From an uncultured Bacteroidales bacterium (lineage in GTDB: Bacteria; Bacteroidota; Bacteroidia; Bacteroidales; Paludibacteraceae), in the NCBI GenBank assembly GCA_934716995.1, contig CAKUYO010000009.1, positions 21,802-85,801 on the forward strand: a stretch of 64,000 nucleotides of DNA, in the 5' to 3' direction. The notes below the pieces were generated by a model. The model was not told the DNA's origin and did not search any database. It worked only from the letters and a program-made list of their open reading frames with translations. The position numbers and the translations under genes are program-made. Shown in pieces: positions 24,070-31,900 of this stretch. Every line of letters begins with the position of its first letter. Within the stretch, counting starts at the first letter, position 1.

Positions 24070-24831
24070 TTATAATTCAAAAAGTGCTTTTGCATTGGTG
24101 GTGGTAATGCGGTCGATGTCAGCGGGCGACACCTTATATATATCCGCCAGCCGCTCTGCAACAAACCGCATCCAACGACTCTCGTTGCGTTCGCCGCGGT
24201 GCGGTACGGGTGCCATATAAGGGGCATCGGTCTCGAGAAGCAGGCGTTCAAGCGGGGCTACCGACAGGTGCTCGGCTAATTTGCAGTTTTTGAAAGTCAG
24301 TACCCCACCGATACCGAGATAGTACCCCATATCCAATACCTGTTTGGCGACCTCGCGGCTACCGCTGAAACAATGAAACACCCCACGGACATCGGGATAT
24401 TCCCGCAGGATGGTCAGAGTGTCTTCGGTGGCATCACGGCTGTGAATCATTACGGGTAAGTGCAACTCCTGCGCCCACTGCATTTGCGTGCGCAGAACGA
24501 TGTGTTGCTGCTCTTTGTAGGTGGTGTCCCAATGATAATCCAGTCCGATTTCCCCGATGGCTATATAGCGGCGGCAGGGGTGGAATAGTGCGGTATGTAT
24601 CTGTTCCAATTGTATTTTCCAATCCTCGCCTGTGTTCTCGGGGTGCAGCCCCAAAGCGGGATAAAGATAGCCGGGGTATGTATCAGCCAACCGTCCGATA
24701 CTCTCTATTGAAGTGGCGTCCACGCCCGGCACGAGCATACATTCCACGCCTCCTGCTTTCTGTTCGGCAAGAAAGGCACCGATATTCTCCGCATACTGCG
24801 GGTCGTCTATATGGCAATGGGTATCAATCAT
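24070..24831 (-). CDS. tatD: TatD-family metal-dependent deoxyribonuclease/hydrolase
   Basis: A 253-residue TIM-barrel hydrolase. Metal ligands are visible: IDTHCHID (His5, His7), AIGEIGLDYHWD with the Glu near 92, MIHSRDA with His near 127, FHCFSG with His near 152, and LLETDAPYM with Asp near 203. TatD enzymes act as Mg-dependent 3'-5' exonucleases on DNA or RNA. The first ATG fits the family start. A block of direct repeats follows its upstream side, with no clear promoter. It may be the last gene of a unit with queA, although 219 bp separate them. Confidence 0.9.
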   Translation of the reverse strand: MIDTHCHIDDPQYAENIGAFLAEQKAGGVECMLVPGVDATSIESIGRLADTYPGYLYPALGLHPENTGEDWKIQLEQIHTALFHPCRRYIAIGEIGLDYHWDTTYKEQQHIVLRTQMQWAQELHLPVMIHSRDATEDTLTILREYPDVRGVFHCFSGSREVAKQVLDMGYYLGIGGVLTFKNCKLAEHLSVAPLERLLLETDAPYMAPVPHRGERNESRWMRFVAERLADIYKVSPADIDRITTTNAKALFEL

Positions 24832-24834
24832 TTT

Positions 24835-24960
24835 GGTTCGCTTCGCTCACGTTGATGGCTGCGCGTTGGTGGTTTTACGTTTGTGGCTGTGCGTTGGTGG
24901 TTCGCTTCGCTCACGTATCGGCAATGCAATTAACGATTAATTAACGGCAATTAACGGAGG
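24835..24960. repeat. Direct repeats and ATTAACG words upstream of tatD
   Basis: GGTTCGCTTCGCTCACGT occurs at 24835-24852 and 24899-24916. GGCTGCGCGTTGGTGG at 24857-24872 recurs as GGCTGTGCGTTGGTGG at 24885-24900. Then the iterated words GCAATTAACG/ATTAATTAACG run to 24960; similar words lie in reverse at 27826-27858 and at 30622-30652. Confidence 0.7.
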
Positions 24961-24991
24961 CTTTTTTGTTTCTAACGGGTATTGATGGAGG

Positions 24992-25021
24992 AGTACCGCG
25001 GGCGGGGCACCGCGTCCCCAA
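24992..25021. repeat. ACCGCGGGCGGGGCACC repeat copy
   Basis: A copy of the GC-rich word ACCGCGGGCGGGG...CGCGTCCCC. Other copies are at 37859-37884 and, in reverse, at 50974-50999. Confidence 0.65.
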
Positions 25022-25050
25022 AAGCAGGCATCCCCCTGCAACGGAAACAA

Positions 25051-26277
25051 TCAGTCCCTGCGGAAGAGGATGGACGAATCCCCGTAACTGAGAAAACGGA
25101 AATCGTGGGAGAGGGCGTAGTCGTATATCGTGTGCCAGTCGCCGCCCACAAATGCACTTACCAGTAGCAGAAGCGTCGATTTAGGCTGGTGGAAATTGGT
25201 AATCAACTGATTGACTACATAGAACGTGTAGCCGGGTTCTATCATTATCTGTGTCTCTGCATGCAGCGTGTCCTGTCCCGTGGCGTCCAAATAGTCCAAT
25301 ATACCTTGCAACGCTTCCGTCGTGGAATAGGTGTAATGCTCCGTATAGGGTACAAACTGCCCCACGTGCAATTCATAATTTGTAATTTGTAATTTGTAAT
25401 TTGTAAGGAGCATGCAACCGATAAAGTACAGGCTTTCAAGGGTACGCATACTGGTGGTGCCTACGGCAACAATATGCCCGATATTTGCCTGAATATCTGC
25501 AATCGACTGCCGCGGTACGGCGATAATCTCGGTATGCATCGTGTGCTCGTTGGCATCCTCGGTCTTTACGGGCTGGAACGTACCCGCCCCCACATGGAGC
25601 GTAACCTCCGTGGTTTTGATTCCGCGTCGGCGCAGATCGTCCAATACGGCGTTGGTGAAATGCAAACCTGCCGTAGGGGCCGCCACCGAACCCTTGATAC
25701 GCGAATAAACCGTTTGGTAGGTGGTCTTGTCGCTCTCCTCGGTCTTGCGGTTGAGATACGGCGGAATGGGCAGTTCGCCCACAGCGTCCAAAATCTCTGC
25801 AAACGAGACATCGGCGGCGTTCCAACTGAAATGCACGGCAAACGTGTTGCCCGTCTGTGCGCCTTTGGCGGCACGCAGGGTGATGGTTTCGCCCGTCTTG
25901 GGGAGTACTACCTGCATTTCCACGTACTCGTCGCGGAATTTCTTGGCGTTGCCGATCATACATTTCCACGTGCAGCCTTCGGTGCTGCCGAGCGACAACT
26001 GGTAGTCGTGCGGGGCAACCGGTTCGAGACAAAACACCTCGATACGTGCGCCGCTTGTTTTATGGAATACGAGACGTGCCTGTATCACGCGCGTATTATT
26101 ATATACGAGTAGCGAACCGGCAGGGATATAATCGCCTACGTGGTAAAACACGTCTTCCGACACTTGTCCGTCTTTGTAAACCAGCAGTTTCGAGTGGTCG
26201 CGTTCCGCCAGCGGATACTTGGCAATGCGCTCGTCGGGCAGGGGGTAGTTATAGTCTGCTATCAGTATGGGATTCAT
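25051..26277 (-). CDS. queA: S-adenosylmethionine:tRNA ribosyltransferase-isomerase
   Basis: A 408-residue enzyme of queuosine synthesis. It transfers the ribosyl part of SAM to preQ1 at tRNA position 34, giving epoxyqueuosine. The family blocks are visible: LPDERIAKYPLAERDHSKLL (~13-32), GSVAAPTAGLHF (~207), VTLHVGAGTFQPVKTED (~235) and HTMHTE (~255). The start at 26277 (MNPILIADYN) is chosen; the open frame continues 67 codons upstream into the methyltransferase. Residues ~290-303 (LLTNYKLQITNYEL) are encoded by a tandem word repeat identical to those in intergenic gaps. It overlaps the methyltransferase gene by 29 bp, so they are co-transcribed. Confidence 0.92.
   Translation of the reverse strand: MNPILIADYNYPLPDERIAKYPLAERDHSKLLVYKDGQVSEDVFYHVGDYIPAGSLLVYNNTRVIQARLVFHKTSGARIEVFCLEPVAPHDYQLSLGSTEGCTWKCMIGNAKKFRDEYVEMQVVLPKTGETITLRAAKGAQTGNTFAVHFSWNAADVSFAEILDAVGELPIPPYLNRKTEESDKTTYQTVYSRIKGSVAAPTAGLHFTNAVLDDLRRRGIKTTEVTLHVGAGTFQPVKTEDANEHTMHTEIIAVPRQSIADIQANIGHIVAVGTTSMRTLESLYFIGCMLLTNYKLQITNYELHVGQFVPYTEHYTYSTTEALQGILDYLDATGQDTLHAETQIMIEPGYTFYVVNQLITNFHQPKSTLLLLVSAFVGGDWHTIYDYALSHDFRFLSYGDSSILFRRD
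25372..25404 (-). repeat. AATTACAAATTATGAATT word repeat inside queA
   Basis: Minus strand: four ACAAATT/ATGAATT words in tandem, in frame with QueA. They match the words between pyrimidine and purine genes (32633-32655, 34334-34365, 36224-36256). Confidence 0.8.
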
Positions 26278-27712
26278 TCTTTCTTGGTCGTTTGTAGTTG
26301 CTCTTTGGCTTAAAATCGCGCTTCTCTCCGCGTGATGCAAAATCCTTTTTCTCCCGCGGTTTGAACCCTCGTTGGTCATCATCCCGGCGGGGACGGAAAT
26401 CCTTTTTGTCCTCACGAGGCTTGAATCCGCGCTTGTCATCATCACGATGCGGACGGAAATCACGTTTTTTATCACCAAAGCGTTTGGTTCTTTGTTCTTT
26501 GTCCTTTGTTCTTTGTTCTGACCGCGGATGTGTCTTTTTCCAGTCCTTATGTTCGCCTTGGAACAACTCGTATTTGTTGAACAGGCAATCCAGTTCGCCG
26601 TTGAGCAGGTGCATCTTTTCGGCAGGTTTCAGCCCGATACATTTCATAGCCTCTTCGTTGGACGAGATAATCCATGCCGTGGCACCTGTGAACTGGAATT
26701 TCAGTGCTTTGCCCATATCTTCGTACAAACGCAGCACATCTTTGTCTTGTGCCAGACGCTCTCCGTACGGCGGGTTCATCATTACGAAAGCCCCTTCGGT
26801 TTTCGGCGCACCTTCCACACCCGCAAAGCGTATCTCCTCTATGCGGATCTGCTTCACATCGATAAACCGCTGCATTCCCGCACTTTTAATGTTCTTCTGC
26901 GCCACCTGTACGGCATAGAAACTTGCGTCCGAACCGTAGATATGGTGGGTAAACTCCCGCTCGCGGGAGTCGTCGTTATACACCATCTCAAACAGGTCTT
27001 TGTCAAAATCAAGCCATTTCTCAAAGCCGAACCCTTTGCGGAAAACACCCGGTGCGATGTTCTGCGCAATCAAAGCCGCCTCGATAAGGAGCGTACCCGA
27101 ACCGCACATCGGGTCGAAGAAGTTCGCCTGCCCGTGCCAGCCTGCCAGCAGGAGCATGCCTGCCGCCAGTGCCTCGTTGATAGGGGCTTCGGTGTTGGCT
27201 ACCCGGTAGCCGCGTTTGTGCAGGCTCTCGCCCGAACTGTCCAACGAGATAGTAACCGTCTCGGCGGCAATATGTACGTTCAGACTCAGGTCGGGGTCGG
27301 TCAGTTTTACATTCGGGCGCTTCTGCTCGCGCTCCGTCCACCAGTCGGCTATGGCATCTTTCACGCGGTAGGTGACGTATTTCGAGTGGCGGAATGTCTC
27401 CGAATAGACGGTGGCATCAATCGAGAAACCCGTCTGCACCGTCATATAGTGCGCCCAGTCAATCTCCTTGGCATGTGCATAGACCTCGTCGGCGTCTTGG
27501 GCGCGGAATGTGGCGATAGGCACTAACACGCGTGATGCGGTACGCAGGCAAAAATTGGCGCGATAGAGCATTTCTTTGTTGCCCGTAAACGATACGGCAC
27601 GGCGTTCTTTCTGTACGTTGTTCGCCCCGAGTTCGGTCAGTTCTTGTGCCAAGACATCTTCAAGCCCCTTGAAGGTCTTGGCAACCATTTGAAATTCTTC
27701 GTTGTTGTTCAT
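26249..27712 (-). CDS. THUMP-domain class I SAM-dependent RNA methyltransferase (RlmL/Trm14-like)
   Basis: A 487-residue protein. It begins with a ferredoxin-like/THUMP RNA-binding region (~1-160), followed by a Rossmann methyltransferase fold: SAM motif DPMCGSGTLLIEAAL (~205-219) and catalytic NPPYGERL (~315). The NPPY motif indicates exocyclic amino methylation, and the closest family is RlmL, which makes m2G2445 in 23S rRNA. After the catalytic core, residues ~415-487 form a charged low-complexity tail with 20-residue repeats (KRDFRPHRDDDKRGFKPRE and variants). The start MNNNEEFQ at 27712 is used because the promoter lies just upstream at 27732-27763. It overlaps queA by 29 bp. Confidence 0.87.
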   Translation of the reverse strand: MNNNEEFQMVAKTFKGLEDVLAQELTELGANNVQKERRAVSFTGNKEMLYRANFCLRTASRVLVPIATFRAQDADEVYAHAKEIDWAHYMTVQTGFSIDATVYSETFRHSKYVTYRVKDAIADWWTEREQKRPNVKLTDPDLSLNVHIAAETVTISLDSSGESLHKRGYRVANTEAPINEALAAGMLLLAGWHGQANFFDPMCGSGTLLIEAALIAQNIAPGVFRKGFGFEKWLDFDKDLFEMVYNDDSREREFTHHIYGSDASFYAVQVAQKNIKSAGMQRFIDVKQIRIEEIRFAGVEGAPKTEGAFVMMNPPYGERLAQDKDVLRLYEDMGKALKFQFTGATAWIISSNEEAMKCIGLKPAEKMHLLNGELDCLFNKYELFQGEHKDWKKTHPRSEQRTKDKEQRTKRFGDKKRDFRPHRDDDKRGFKPREDKKDFRPRRDDDQRGFKPREKKDFASRGEKRDFKPKSNYKRPRKNESHTDSRL

Positions 27713-27731
27713 ATATATACAAAATATCCCG

Positions 27732-27763
27732 CAAAGGTACTGCTTTTTCCGCATTTACGCAAA
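27732..27763 (-). promoter_or_regulatory. Promoter of the methyltransferase-queA unit
   Basis: Minus strand: TACCTTTG (27739 to 27732) and TTTG (27763 to 27760), with a 20-nt spacer. The start codon follows 20 nt later. Confidence 0.8.
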
Positions 27764-27870
27764 GGTTCTCCATTAAAGCCATTAAAATCCCACTAAAAAG
27801 CACTATCGGGTCTCTGTTTCCATTAATTCCCGTTAATTTATCGTTAATTGCATTATCGGATGTTTTTTGT

Positions 27871-27914
27871 CTCCTATGCGCCTGCGATGCGGCGCAAGAG
27901 AAATTAAAGAAATA
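27871..27914 (+). repeat. TCCTACGCG hairpin repeat, copy 1
   Basis: CTCCTATGCGCCTGCGATGC followed by GGCGCAAGAGAAATTAAAGA. It forms a hairpin GCGCC...GGCGC and is followed by the GAGAAATTAAAGAAA tail. Related copies are at 30314-30350, 30373-30410 (reverse), 30417-30453 and 63800-63838. Confidence 0.65.
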
Positions 27915-28022
27915 AATGAAAAACCGAGAAAACTGTTATCTTGCGGCTTTACCTGAATTCTTTGAAACAGTATGCATTTTATGCAAAGCCGAAATTGTAT
28001 AAAGTGTATATAAAATCCTTTT

Positions 28023-28055
28023 CTTTCTACGTCCTTTCTACGTCTTTTCTCCGTA
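28023..28055 (+). repeat. Triple 11-bp repeat CTTTCTACGTC, second copy
   Basis: CTTTCTACGTC twice, then TTTTCTCCGTA. It differs from 9751-9783 by one base over 33. It ends 131 bp before a TACTTTTG box. Confidence 0.75.
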
Positions 28056-28186
28056 ATGGCTATACGGATGTATCTGACTGCATAAATGTATATTTTTTTT
28101 GGAGGCTTTGCGGTATTTGTATCGGACTTGTCAATTTTTACACAACAAAAGACAATAAATAACACTCTCCATTCAATAAAAAGCCG

Positions 28187-28194
28187 TACTTTTG
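28187..28194 (+). promoter_or_regulatory. Likely promoter (-7 box) of the secreted protein gene
   Basis: TACTTTTG followed by CACCG, identical over 14 bases (GTACTTTTGCACCG) to the tmRNA promoter region. No good TTTG lies 19-21 nt upstream, so an activator may be needed. Confidence 0.55.
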
Positions 28195-28292
28195 CACCGT
28201 CCTAAAAAGGACTGGCGTTTTTCGCCAATGATTGCTTATGGCTAATTCAGTTAAACTCAATTTATTTACTTAATAATTAAAACAAAATTATC

Positions 28293-30209
28293 ATGAAAAA
28301 AATTAAACTCTTTACCCTCGCCCTCGCCGCACTATTCGCGGGGAATGCTATGGCGGAGAAACCGGCTAATATCTCAGTTCCGGCTGAAGTGTTGACACTC
28401 CCCAATGTTTCTTCAGAAGGATGGGCGGGAAAGGTTACTACACCCTATTTCATCTTAAGTGAGGATACGTTGGTTATGCATGCATATAATGCTTATGTGT
28501 CTGTAGATAATCAAAAATGGATGTCTGTAACGAAGGGGGGAAGCAGTGAAAGATCGTGGAGCGAGGCGTATCCTTTTCAGGGAGGTGATAAGTATGGAGT
28601 TGTTGACAAAAGCAGATGTGCGGCAACTAACACGGAACAAGTATATTCTTATCGTGTGAAAAACTGCGTTGCTGCAATGGCTTATGTAAAGTCCGGAAGT
28701 AATGGAAAAAGAACTGTATATTTAGATGCGTATGAATATACTTCGGGTGAAATGGCTGCAGTTGCAGAGACTTCTGCAAGTATGGAAAGCAATACCGCAG
28801 GTGTAATTAAAATAGAAAATTTGGATGCAGCAAAAGAGTATGTTGTTGTTATCTATAACAATAGCACAGGGTCTAAAGGCTCTTCAGATGGAAAATCGGA
28901 TGTATATGAGGTGGCTTTTGTCGCTGCACCTATTGCTGCAGATGTGGCAACTTTGAAATCAATCACCATCGATGGTAAGGCATTGGAAGGTTTTGACCCT
29001 GCAACGGAAACTTATAATGTAGAGTTGACTTTTGGTACAACGGAAGTGCCTGTTGTTGAGGCGGTTGCTACATCGAAAAACGCCAATCCTGTTGTTACGC
29101 CCGCTGCTGCTATCCCCGGTGCAACCACTATCGTTGTAACCGCAGAGGATGGTACTACCACCAAGACTTACACTATCAACTTCACCGCTGCGCAAACCGC
29201 TTCGAGCGAGAAAGAGTTGCTGAATGTAACTATCAACGGTCAGGCTGTGGCTATCAGCGAGAACGCAGGTAGTCTGTTGGTTTCCAAAAACGCAGACTTG
29301 ACGGCTTTGGTGGTTAATTTCGAGGTATCGGAGAGCGCAACGGCAAGCATCGAATCGGGTAGCACGCAAGACTTTACCAATCCGCTTTCGATTGTAGTTA
29401 CTGCACAGGATAACTCTACTGCAACCTATACTCTGACGGTTACCAAAGCCGAGAAAGATGTACTCTATATGACTACTGCCGGTATCGAAAATGACAAGAT
29501 GTATGGTGTGGTTGCTGCCAAAGGTTTCTATGTAGAAGTACGTGGAGAGAAAAATGACAACGCCGATTTTAGCGGATACGATTTGGTGGTTTTGCACGAG
29601 TCTTTGGACGGAAAGGCTGCCGCAGACGGAGAATTGGCTGCAGTGGCTACTGCCAATGTACCGGTTTTGAATACCAAATCATATTTCTATACTGATGGTC
29701 GTTGGAGTTGGGGAAAATGCTCTAATGGTAACGACCAACAGGGTGTCAAAGTGAATACTGCAAAGTACACCAACATTGCTTCGCACCCGTTGTTTGCAGG
29801 TCTGAATGACAGTATTACTATCTATTCCTCCAAAATGGACAAGAATATCCAACCTGTAACATCCTTTGCAGAAGGCAAAGAGGGATATGTCTTGGCAAAT
29901 GTAGCCGGTGGTGCGGCTATTCACGAACTGCCTGCTGTTGCTCGCGTTGGAGCAGAAGGGACAGCAAAATATCTGCTAATCAGTTTGTTTAGTAAACAAT
30001 ATGCGAATTTGACCGCTGAGGCAGAGACTTTGTTGAGCAATGCCATAGATTATCTGTTGAGTGCAGAGGCTTGGGTTCCGCAAGTAGGTCCTTCTACCGC
30101 TCTTGATAATGCCGCTGTAGCCGAGAAAGCACAGAAGATGATTGTCAACGGTCAGTTGGTAATTGTGAAAGACGGCGTTCGTTACAATGCACAAGGAGCA
30201 AAACTATGA
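28293..30209 (+). CDS. Large secreted protein with beta-sandwich repeats
   Basis: A 638-residue exported protein with signal MKKIKLFTLALAALFAGNAMA. Residues ~25-215 form a Ser/Tyr/Val-rich module (binding-module-like). Two cadherin-like beta-sandwich repeats follow (~222-301, LKSITIDGKALEGFDP ... KTYTINFTA; and ~305-390, LLNVTINGQAVAI ... ATYTLTVTKA). A further domain spans ~393-595 (ENDKMYGVVAAKGFYVEV), and the end is KMIVNGQLVIVKDGVRYNAQG. That last segment resembles C-terminal tails of secreted Bacteroidota proteins (NGQ...G..YN..G), perhaps a type IX sorting signal. Function unknown. It stands alone, with a promoter box and a terminator, and is more A/T-rich than its neighbours. Confidence 0.75.
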   Translation: MKKIKLFTLALAALFAGNAMAEKPANISVPAEVLTLPNVSSEGWAGKVTTPYFILSEDTLVMHAYNAYVSVDNQKWMSVTKGGSSERSWSEAYPFQGGDKYGVVDKSRCAATNTEQVYSYRVKNCVAAMAYVKSGSNGKRTVYLDAYEYTSGEMAAVAETSASMESNTAGVIKIENLDAAKEYVVVIYNNSTGSKGSSDGKSDVYEVAFVAAPIAADVATLKSITIDGKALEGFDPATETYNVELTFGTTEVPVVEAVATSKNANPVVTPAAAIPGATTIVVTAEDGTTTKTYTINFTAAQTASSEKELLNVTINGQAVAISENAGSLLVSKNADLTALVVNFEVSESATASIESGSTQDFTNPLSIVVTAQDNSTATYTLTVTKAEKDVLYMTTAGIENDKMYGVVAAKGFYVEVRGEKNDNADFSGYDLVVLHESLDGKAAADGELAAVATANVPVLNTKSYFYTDGRWSWGKCSNGNDQQGVKVNTAKYTNIASHPLFAGLNDSITIYSSKMDKNIQPVTSFAEGKEGYVLANVAGGAAIHELPAVARVGAEGTAKYLLISLFSKQYANLTAEAETLLSNAIDYLLSAEAWVPQVGPSTALDNAAVAEKAQKMIVNGQLVIVKDGVRYNAQGAKL

Positions 30210-30257
30210 AATGCACAATGCATAATGCATAATGCGTAATTAGTGTAATGCAATAGG

Positions 30258-30294
30258 TCTCCCGCTTGATGCTCTCAGGCGGGAGATTTTTTTT
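30258..30294 (+). terminator. Terminator of the secreted protein gene
   Basis: A 12-bp stem (30258-30269 with 30275-30286, one wobble pair), core TCTCCCGC, followed by eight T. Confidence 0.9.
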
Positions 30295-30313
30295 GTCCTT
30301 GTATCTAAAAATG

Positions 30314-30453
30314 TCCTACGCACCCGCTCCGCGGTGCGAGAGAAATAAAGGAAATTAAGGAAACCTATTTTTTCTATTTCTTTAATTTCTCGTGAGCGTA
30401 GCGAGCAGGAGCAATGTCCTGCGCACACACGCTTTGTCGAAAGAAATAAAGGA
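30314..30453. repeat. Cluster of three TCCTACGCG hairpin repeats
   Basis: Copies at 30314-30350 (+), 30373-30410 (-) and 30417-30453 (+). Each has a G/C hairpin followed by GAGAAATNAAGGAAA-like sequence. The first two face each other and could form one long hairpin through AGAAAT...ATTTCT. Confidence 0.6.
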
Positions 30454-30673
30454 AAAAAACAAAACCCGCAAGATAGGTTTTGAAAGTTTTGTTTTTATAA
30501 GTTCTCGTTATATCGAATCTCGTTAAAAAAGTTTGTATTTGGGCGGCGAAACAAATTATATGGTTAATTATACGGATAATTATATGTTCCCTGTTTTACC
30601 CTAACGCTGTGCAAATGAGAGATTAACGACGGATTAACGACCATTAACGGAGAATTATTAAACACTATCGGAC

Positions 30674-30704
30674 TTGTATAATTCGAAAAAAAGCAGTACC
30701 TTTG
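30674..30704 (+). promoter_or_regulatory. Promoter of the pyrimidine/purine cluster
   Basis: TTG at 30674-30676, a 20-nt spacer, and TACCTTTG at 30697-30704. The pyrC start lies 57 nt downstream. It is the only strong box I found upstream of pyrC. Confidence 0.75.
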
Positions 30705-30761
30705 CACTCGATTTCTGATACTGCTCCGGCAACGGAGTATTAACGTTACTAATCATTCGGT

Positions 30762-31892
30762 ATGAGTCTGTCCGGTATAATTCGTATTCCCGCGCTGGTG
30801 GATATGCATGTGCATTTCCGAGAGCCGGGTTTCCCTCAAAAAGAGACCATTCGCAGTGGCAGCAATGCCGCTATGTGCGCCGGCTACTCCGACGTGTTTA
30901 CAATGCCGAACCTCAATCCTGCCCCCGATAACATAGATCATTTGCGCATACAACAAGGGATTATTGCCTGCGATAGCCTCATCGGCGTGCATCCCTATGC
31001 CAGTATCACCCTCGGCCGTAAAGGCGAGGGTGAACTCGTTAATATAGAGCAACTTGCCCCTTATGTGGCGGGTTTCTCCGATGACGGGTGTGGCGTGCAG
31101 AGCGAGGACTTGATGCGCGAGGCGATGGAGCGTTGTGCAAAAGTGGGGAGTATGATTGTGGAGCATTGCGAGGTGAACGACCTCTTGCATAACGGATATA
31201 TACACGCAGGGGCGTATGCACGTGCGCACGGGCACCGGGGTATCTGCTCCGAGAGCGAGTGGCGCGAGGTGGAGCGGAATATCCGTCTGAGTGAGGAGAC
31301 AGGGTGTCGCCTGCATATATGCCATATCTCCACCAAAGAGAGTGTGCAACTCATTCGTGAGGCGAAAGCCCGCGGGGCGAAAGTAACCTGCGAGACGGCA
31401 CCGCACTACCTGCTACTGAATGAGCGTTGTATGGGTGAGGACGGCTGCTGGAAGATGAACCCGCCGCTGCGGGGTGTGGACGACCAGATGGCACTCCTTG
31501 CAGGCATACAGGACGGCACGATAGATGTGATTGCCACCGACCATGCGCCGCATACCGCCGAAGAGAAAAACCGCGGTTTGGAGCATAGTGCGTTTGGTAT
31601 TGTGGGGATAGAATGTGCTTTTCCGCTGATGTACACCTATTTGGTGCGTACGGGCTTTATTACGTTGGAACGCTTGGTGGAACTGATGTCCACCCGTGCA
31701 CGGGAAATAACGGGACTGCCGCAAGGCACATCGTGGGCAACGTTTGAGGTGGAGACCCCCTACGAGATAGACCCCGACAAGTTCCTCTCCAAGGGACACT
31801 CTACGCCCTTTGCGGGCTGGACGGTGTACGGACGCTGTGTGGAGACCGTTTACAACGGAGTAACAGTTTTCCAATTAACAAGTAAAAATTAA
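30762..31892 (+). CDS. pyrC: Dihydroorotase
   Basis: A 376-residue class I dihydroorotase. It closes N-carbamoyl-aspartate to dihydroorotate. Metal-site blocks are MHVHFREPG (~15-23), VEHCEVNDLL (~131), HICHIST (~185) and DVIATDHAPHTAEEK (~250); FSDDGCG (~105) fits the class that uses Asp rather than a carboxylated lysine. GIVGIECAFPLMYTYL near the C-terminus is also typical. It is the first gene of the cluster, with a promoter 60 nt upstream; pyrK follows after 8 bp. Nothing is missing from the active site. Confidence 0.93.
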   Translation: MSLSGIIRIPALVDMHVHFREPGFPQKETIRSGSNAAMCAGYSDVFTMPNLNPAPDNIDHLRIQQGIIACDSLIGVHPYASITLGRKGEGELVNIEQLAPYVAGFSDDGCGVQSEDLMREAMERCAKVGSMIVEHCEVNDLLHNGYIHAGAYARAHGHRGICSESEWREVERNIRLSEETGCRLHICHISTKESVQLIREAKARGAKVTCETAPHYLLLNERCMGEDGCWKMNPPLRGVDDQMALLAGIQDGTIDVIATDHAPHTAEEKNRGLEHSAFGIVGIECAFPLMYTYLVRTGFITLERLVELMSTRAREITGLPQGTSWATFEVETPYEIDPDKFLSKGHSTPFAGWTVYGRCVETVYNGVTVFQLTSKN

Positions 31893-31900
31893 TAATTAAC

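Larger units (their letters stand above)
27764..28292. other. Gene-free stretch rich in repeats before the secreted protein gene
   Basis: About 530 bp. It contains ATTAACG-type words (27826-27858), a copy of the TCCTACGCG hairpin repeat (27871-27914), ATAAAGTGTATATAAA near 27998, the triple 11-bp repeat (28023-28055), a TACTTTTG promoter box (28187-28194) and a small hairpin TGGCG-TTTTT-CGCCA near 28213-28227. No gene is apparent. Confidence 0.65.
30210..30761. other. Repeat-rich gene-free stretch before the nucleotide cluster
   Basis: 552 bp. In order: TGCACAATGCATAATG words (30210-30240), a terminator (30258-30294), three copies of the TCCTACGCG repeat in alternating orientation (30314-30453), a possible relic of the MITE end (GTTATATCGAATCTCGTTA, 30508-30526), ATTAACG words (30622-30652), and the promoter of the pyrimidine genes (30674-30704). 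No gene is apparent. Confidence 0.7.
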
